The position numbers and the translations under genes are program-made. 31,576 nt of DNA from NCBI GenBank assembly GCA_033809355.1, contig JAPXLV010000031.1, positions 1-31,576 on the forward strand, written 5' to 3'. Positions 29,659-31,576 of this stretch are shown here, one piece after another. How positions within the stretch are numbered: the first letter of the stretch is position 1; each line of letters begins with the position of its first letter. The notes under the pieces are model-generated. The model was not told the DNA's origin. It was given only the letters and a program-made list of their open reading frames with translations, and did no database searches. Origin of the DNA: T3Sed10-213 sp012519365 (lineage in GTDB: Bacteria; Planctomycetota; Phycisphaerae; Sedimentisphaerales; Anaerohalosphaeraceae).

Positions 29659-31050
29659 ATGCAGCCATCCGCAAGACAGGTTGATTTTGAGTCGTTATAT
29701 ACGGCTCTGAGGCGAACGCCGCTGGTGCGGCATCGGGGCATCGTTACGCATGTCAGCGGTCTGACGGTTGAGAGCAACGGCCCGAAGGTGGGGTTGGGTC
29801 AGCTTTGCTGTATCGCGCTGCACGACGGGCGTCAGGTGCAGGCCGAGGTCATCGGGTTTCGCAGCGGGCAGTTGATTTTGCTTCCGCTGGATACCGTTGT
29901 CGGGATTCGGCCTGGCGATACGGTCACGGCGCTGAATCGCCCGCGGATGCTGGCGCTGGATGAATGTATTGTGGGTCGTGTACTGGACGGACTGGGCAAT
30001 CCGATTGACGGACGCGGCCCGCTGAAAGGGCGTGTTTTGCGTTCGATTGAGAATGTCAGCCCGCCGCCGCTGAGCCGTGAGATGATTCGCGAGCCGCTGG
30101 CATTGGGGATACGGGCCATTGACGGGCTTTTGACCTGCGGTAAGGGGCAGCGGATGGGGGTGTTTTCCGGCAGCGGCGTGGGCAAAAGCGTGCTGCTGGG
30201 CGAGATCGCCAACGGCAGCGCCGCCGATGTGAATGTGGTGGCGCTGGTCGGTGAGCGGGGGCGCGAAGTCCGTGAATTTCTGGAAAAAGACCTTGGACCG
30301 GAAGGTGCCGCAAAAAGCGTGATTGTCGTGGCTACGTCGGATGCGGCAGCGATTCAGCGGGTCAAGGCGGCCTCGGTCGCGGCAACCATTGCCGAGTATT
30401 TTCGCGATCAGGGCAAAGATGTTCTGTTTATGATGGATTCATTGACGCGGTTTGCCCAGGCCCAGCGGGAGGTGGGGCTTGCAGCGGGGGAGCCGCCGGC
30501 GACCAAAGGCTATTGTCCGAGTGTCTTTGCGGTGCTGCCGAAACTGATTGAGCGGCTCGGCTGCAATGAGCATGGCAGCATCACAGGGATTTTGACGGTG
30601 CTGGCCGAGGGGGATGATTTGAATGATCCGGTCGCCGACAGCGCTCGTTCGCTGCTGGACGGCCATATTGTGCTGTCGCGTAAACTGGCCGACCGCGGAC
30701 ATTATCCGGCGATCGATATCCTGCAAAGTGTCAGTCGGCTGATGAATACGGTCGCAACGGCCGACCATCGCAAAGCGGCGCTGGCGCTGCGCGAGATTTA
30801 CGCCATTTATGCAGATGCGGAAGATTTGATTTCCATCGGTGCGTTTGTGCCGGGCAGCAATAAACGGATTGACGGAGCGATGGCCCTGATTGACCGGATT
30901 CGGCGGTTTTTGATTCAACCGGTTCGTCAGCGCAGCGCATTTGAACAAACCCTCAAAGAGCTCGAAGGGATTGTGCGGGCATGGAACGAATTGCTGGGCG
31001 CCCCGGCTGCGCCGGCGTCAAAAAACACGCTTGATCGTGTGCGGCGGTGA
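29659..31050 (+). CDS. fliI: FliI, flagellar export ATPase
   Basis: This 463-residue cytoplasmic ATPase is related to F1 beta and energises flagellar type III export. Walker A is GSGVGKS (171-177) within QRMGVFSGSGVGKSVLLGEIA. VALVGERGREVREFLEKDLG follows, then the Walker B region DVLFMMDSLTRFAQAQREVGLAAGEPPATKGYCPSVFAVLPKLIERLG, which includes the family sequence PPxTKGY. The C-terminal domain has the typical RxLxDRGHYPAIDIL. Length is normal for FliI. The start is two bases after the fliH stop, so translation is probably coupled. Confidence 0.97.
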   Translation: MQPSARQVDFESLYTALRRTPLVRHRGIVTHVSGLTVESNGPKVGLGQLCCIALHDGRQVQAEVIGFRSGQLILLPLDTVVGIRPGDTVTALNRPRMLALDECIVGRVLDGLGNPIDGRGPLKGRVLRSIENVSPPPLSREMIREPLALGIRAIDGLLTCGKGQRMGVFSGSGVGKSVLLGEIANGSAADVNVVALVGERGREVREFLEKDLGPEGAAKSVIVVATSDAAAIQRVKAASVAATIAEYFRDQGKDVLFMMDSLTRFAQAQREVGLAAGEPPATKGYCPSVFAVLPKLIERLGCNEHGSITGILTVLAEGDDLNDPVADSARSLLDGHIVLSRKLADRGHYPAIDILQSVSRLMNTVATADHRKAALALREIYAIYADAEDLISIGAFVPGSNKRIDGAMALIDRIRRFLIQPVRQRSAFEQTLKELEGIVRAWNELLGAPAAPASKNTLDRVRR

Positions 31051-31062
31051 GGGTAAGCGGCG

Positions 31063-31515
31063 ATGCAAAAGTTCCGATGGCGTTTGCAGCGGTTGCTGGA
31101 TGTGCGGCAAAAGCAGCATGAGGCGTTACGGGCCGAGTTAATCGCCCTGACCGAGCAGGCCGCGGCACTGCGAGGGCGTATCCTGATGGAAAAAGCGATG
31201 CTGCGAAGCCGCTTGGCGGAGCTGCGGGCGTTGCCCGCGGAGCGGCGGCTCAGGCAGCAGCAGGATTTTATGGCGCATATCTCGGCAGTGGACGGCCGGA
31301 TCGCAGCGCTGGAACAGCAATTGAACGAATTGGAACAGAAGCGAAAAGAAAAAACCAAGGCGGTCATGACGGCCCGAAAGTCATGTCGGATGCTGGAACG
31401 GCTTCGCGAAAACGCCGTTGAGGCCTATCAGCGCGGCGTGCGTGCCGAAGAGCGAAAACTTGAGGATGAAAGCACCACGGCTGCCGTGGCGCGTCGGATG
31501 CTGGAAATCAATTGA
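31063..31515 (+). CDS. fliJ: FliJ-like flagellar export chaperone
   Basis: This 150-residue protein is almost entirely helical and coiled-coil, starting MQKFRWRLQRLLDVRQKQHEALRAELIALTEQAAALRG. It is charged throughout, with repeated Glu/Arg/Gln heptads. This is the FliJ pattern: a soluble export component that acts with FliI. It lies 12 bases after fliI. GGGTAA upstream is a weak Shine-Dalgarno. Primary sequence of FliJ is poorly conserved, so the call relies on start, size, coiled coil and position. Confidence 0.85.
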   Translation: MQKFRWRLQRLLDVRQKQHEALRAELIALTEQAAALRGRILMEKAMLRSRLAELRALPAERRLRQQQDFMAHISAVDGRIAALEQQLNELEQKRKEKTKAVMTARKSCRMLERLRENAVEAYQRGVRAEERKLEDESTTAAVARRMLEIN

Positions 31516-31545
31516 CCGGAGCCGTTGATAACGGAGTGTCGAAAT

Positions 31546-31576
31546 ATGAAAAAAACACAGGTGATTGTGATGGTGG
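31546..31576 (+). CDS. start of a further gene of the flagellar operon, cut by the right edge
   Basis: An ATG at 31546 opens MKKTQVIVMV, with GGAG nine bases upstream and only 30 bases after the fliJ stop. The hydrophobic start after a short basic head suggests a membrane or secreted protein. Position suggests a MotE-like or FliK-like protein, but ten codons do not allow a decision. Confidence 0.5.
   Translation, partial: MKKTQVIVMV

Overview
The window looks like a chromosomal segment of a planctomycete, most likely of class Phycisphaerae (Sedimentisphaerales-like). This is inferred from the type of prepilin-like protein at 20051-21049 (RGFTLIELLVVIAIIA start, H-X9-DG-like motif near the end), from a eukaryote-type UDP-sugar pyrophosphorylase, and from the gene style. 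No rRNA or other strict taxonomic marker is present. No phage, transposase, CRISPR array or replication origin was found.

Layout. Positions 1-3153 hold the first codons of a gene leaving to the left, a tRNA-Leu(CAG) with its own promoter, and a large membrane PAS-receiver-Hpt protein that lacks a kinase core. Positions 3599-8661 (+) carry a YacL-type PIN-TRAM membrane protein, a MalY/PatB C-S lyase coupled to a free methionine-(R)-sulfoxide reductase, and a membrane-anchored GspE/PilB-type ATPase coupled to a CvpA-like protein. folD (8669-9562) and a MuiA-like DUF4139 protein (9751-11523) lie on the minus strand, separated by a strong terminator. The MuiA-like gene is divergent from an OmpR-type regulator and sensor kinase (11907-14782). 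The divergent promoter region holds a symmetric set of four half-sites with 11-bp periodicity.

Positions 14891-24780 are a surface-glycan locus. It encodes a Wzx-type flippase with a soluble insert, an asparagine-synthase-like protein without the glutaminase cysteine, a WecF-like TDP-Fuc4NAc transferase, a DegT/WecE-type sugar aminotransferase, a left-handed beta-helix acyltransferase and a UDPGP-family pyrophosphorylase. Together they suggest synthesis, lipid-linked assembly and export of a glycan containing an acylated amino-deoxy sugar. The locus is interrupted by the oppositely oriented prepilin-like gene, which has a long leader with several nested and competing inverted repeats.

Positions 24781-25333 hold two REP-like palindromes, a degenerate tandem array of about 20-bp units and a textbook sigma-54 promoter. 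That promoter opens a flagellar basal-body and export operon: flgB, flgC, fliE, fliF, fliG, fliH, fliI, fliJ and the first codons of a further gene at the right edge.

The most notable items are the structured leader of the prepilin-like gene, the symmetric MuiA/two-component control region with its structured leader, the kinase-less phosphorelay protein, and the palindrome-plus-array element before the flagellar operon.
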